This document shows positions 31,987-32,128 of a stretch of DNA of 32,128 nucleotides, piece after piece. This stretch comes from Actinomycetota bacterium. Its GTDB lineage: Bacteria > Actinomycetota > Acidimicrobiia > IMCC26256 > PALSA-555. The stretch lies in the NCBI GenBank assembly GCA_016870595.1, contig VGBI01000024.1, positions 1 through 32,128 on the forward strand, given 5' to 3'. Both the position numbers and the translations under genes were made by a program. The notes under the pieces are model-generated. The model had not been told where the DNA came from, ran no database searches, and was given only the letters and a program-made list of their open reading frames with translations. The first letter of the stretch is position 1. Each line of letters opens with the position of its first letter.

Positions 31987-32128
31987 ATGGGAATCGAACG
32001 GACCGACCGTCGACTCCGGGCCGTGGGGACCGTCGACCCGGAGCGACCCGGCCCCCCCGGGCTCGGGCTCGACCCCTTCGCCCCCGGCTTCTTCGCCGAA
32101 CCCTACGCCCGGTACGGCGCCCTGCGCC
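31987..32128 (+). CDS. Probable cytochrome P450, N-terminal fragment (runs off the window)
   Basis: An ATG at 31987 opens a frame that stays open to the end of the window (47 codons). After a variable start it reads LGLDPFAPGFFAEPYARYGA followed by LR. The pattern D-P-F-x-P-x-F-x-x-x-P-Y-x-x-Y-x-x-L-R is the usual N-terminal entry of soluble actinobacterial P450s. No Shine-Dalgarno precedes the ATG, and a GTG 12 codons later is an alternative. It is divergent from eno. The substrate is unknown, and catalytic motifs lie beyond the window. Confidence 0.6.
   Translation, partial: MGIERTDRRLRAVGTVDPERPGPPGLGLDPFAPGFFAEPYARYGALR

Overview
The window is chromosomal DNA from a very GC-rich, F420- and mycothiol-using actinobacterium. 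An Acidimicrobiia-like lineage is my best guess. The guess rests on the F420-type luciferase-like oxidoreductase at the left edge, a maleylpyruvate-isomerase/mycothiol-type protein, many GTG starts with 4-base stop/start overlaps, and the actinobacterial order eno - FtsB/DivIC-like - DUF501 - Ppx/GppA at the right edge.

Left chromosomal part (1-7993): the end of an F420 oxidoreductase gene, then a tightly coupled minus-strand operon (PhyH dioxygenase, NTF2-like protein, compact type I pantothenate kinase, MDMPI-like protein). Divergent from it is a plus-strand operon of a Baeyer-Villiger monooxygenase (BVMO), an unusual double-SDR protein and an amidohydrolase-2. Together these could form an alcohol to ketone to lactone/ester to hydroxy-acid route.

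Central part (about 8039-23974): a probable decayed genomic island. Its right end is an intact tRNA-Leu(UAA) on the minus strand, with a truncated, frameshifted tyrosine-integrase pseudogene next to the tRNA 3' end. Its left end is a 54-nt direct repeat of the tRNA's anticodon-loop-to-3' portion (47/54 identical by eye). The cargo is a degradation or biotransformation cluster: a D-aminoacylase-type amidohydrolase; a divergently transcribed TetR regulator fused to an alpha/beta-hydrolase domain whose nucleophile is Ala; a tandem-domain CaiB/BaiF CoA-transferase coupled to a MarR regulator; a second BVMO; a six-gene minus-strand operon (Zn alcohol dehydrogenase, SDR, quinone-reductase-like MDR, DapB-like reductase, cytochrome P450, second SDR); and a nitroreductase. 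A 22-bp perfect-arm palindrome lies directly in front of the TetR-hydrolase gene. I infer a pathway that hydroxylates, oxidises and ring-cleaves an alicyclic, terpenoid or steroid-like compound and activates the acid as a CoA ester. The substrate cannot be read from the sequence.

Right chromosomal part (23919-32128): the tRNA, a hypothetical gene overlapping it, a lipoprotein gene broken in a seven-base homopolymer, a crotonase lacking both hydratase glutamates, a GNAT acetyltransferase, oligoribonuclease, a class V aminotransferase, a small hypothetical, and the Ppx/GppA - DUF501 - FtsB-like - enolase block. Divergent from eno is the start of another probable P450, cut by the window end.

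Several genes carry apparent lesions or recent changes: the integrase, one SDR C-terminus, the lipoprotein, and a 15-bp in-frame duplication in the P450. Sequencing error cannot be excluded for the single-base ones.
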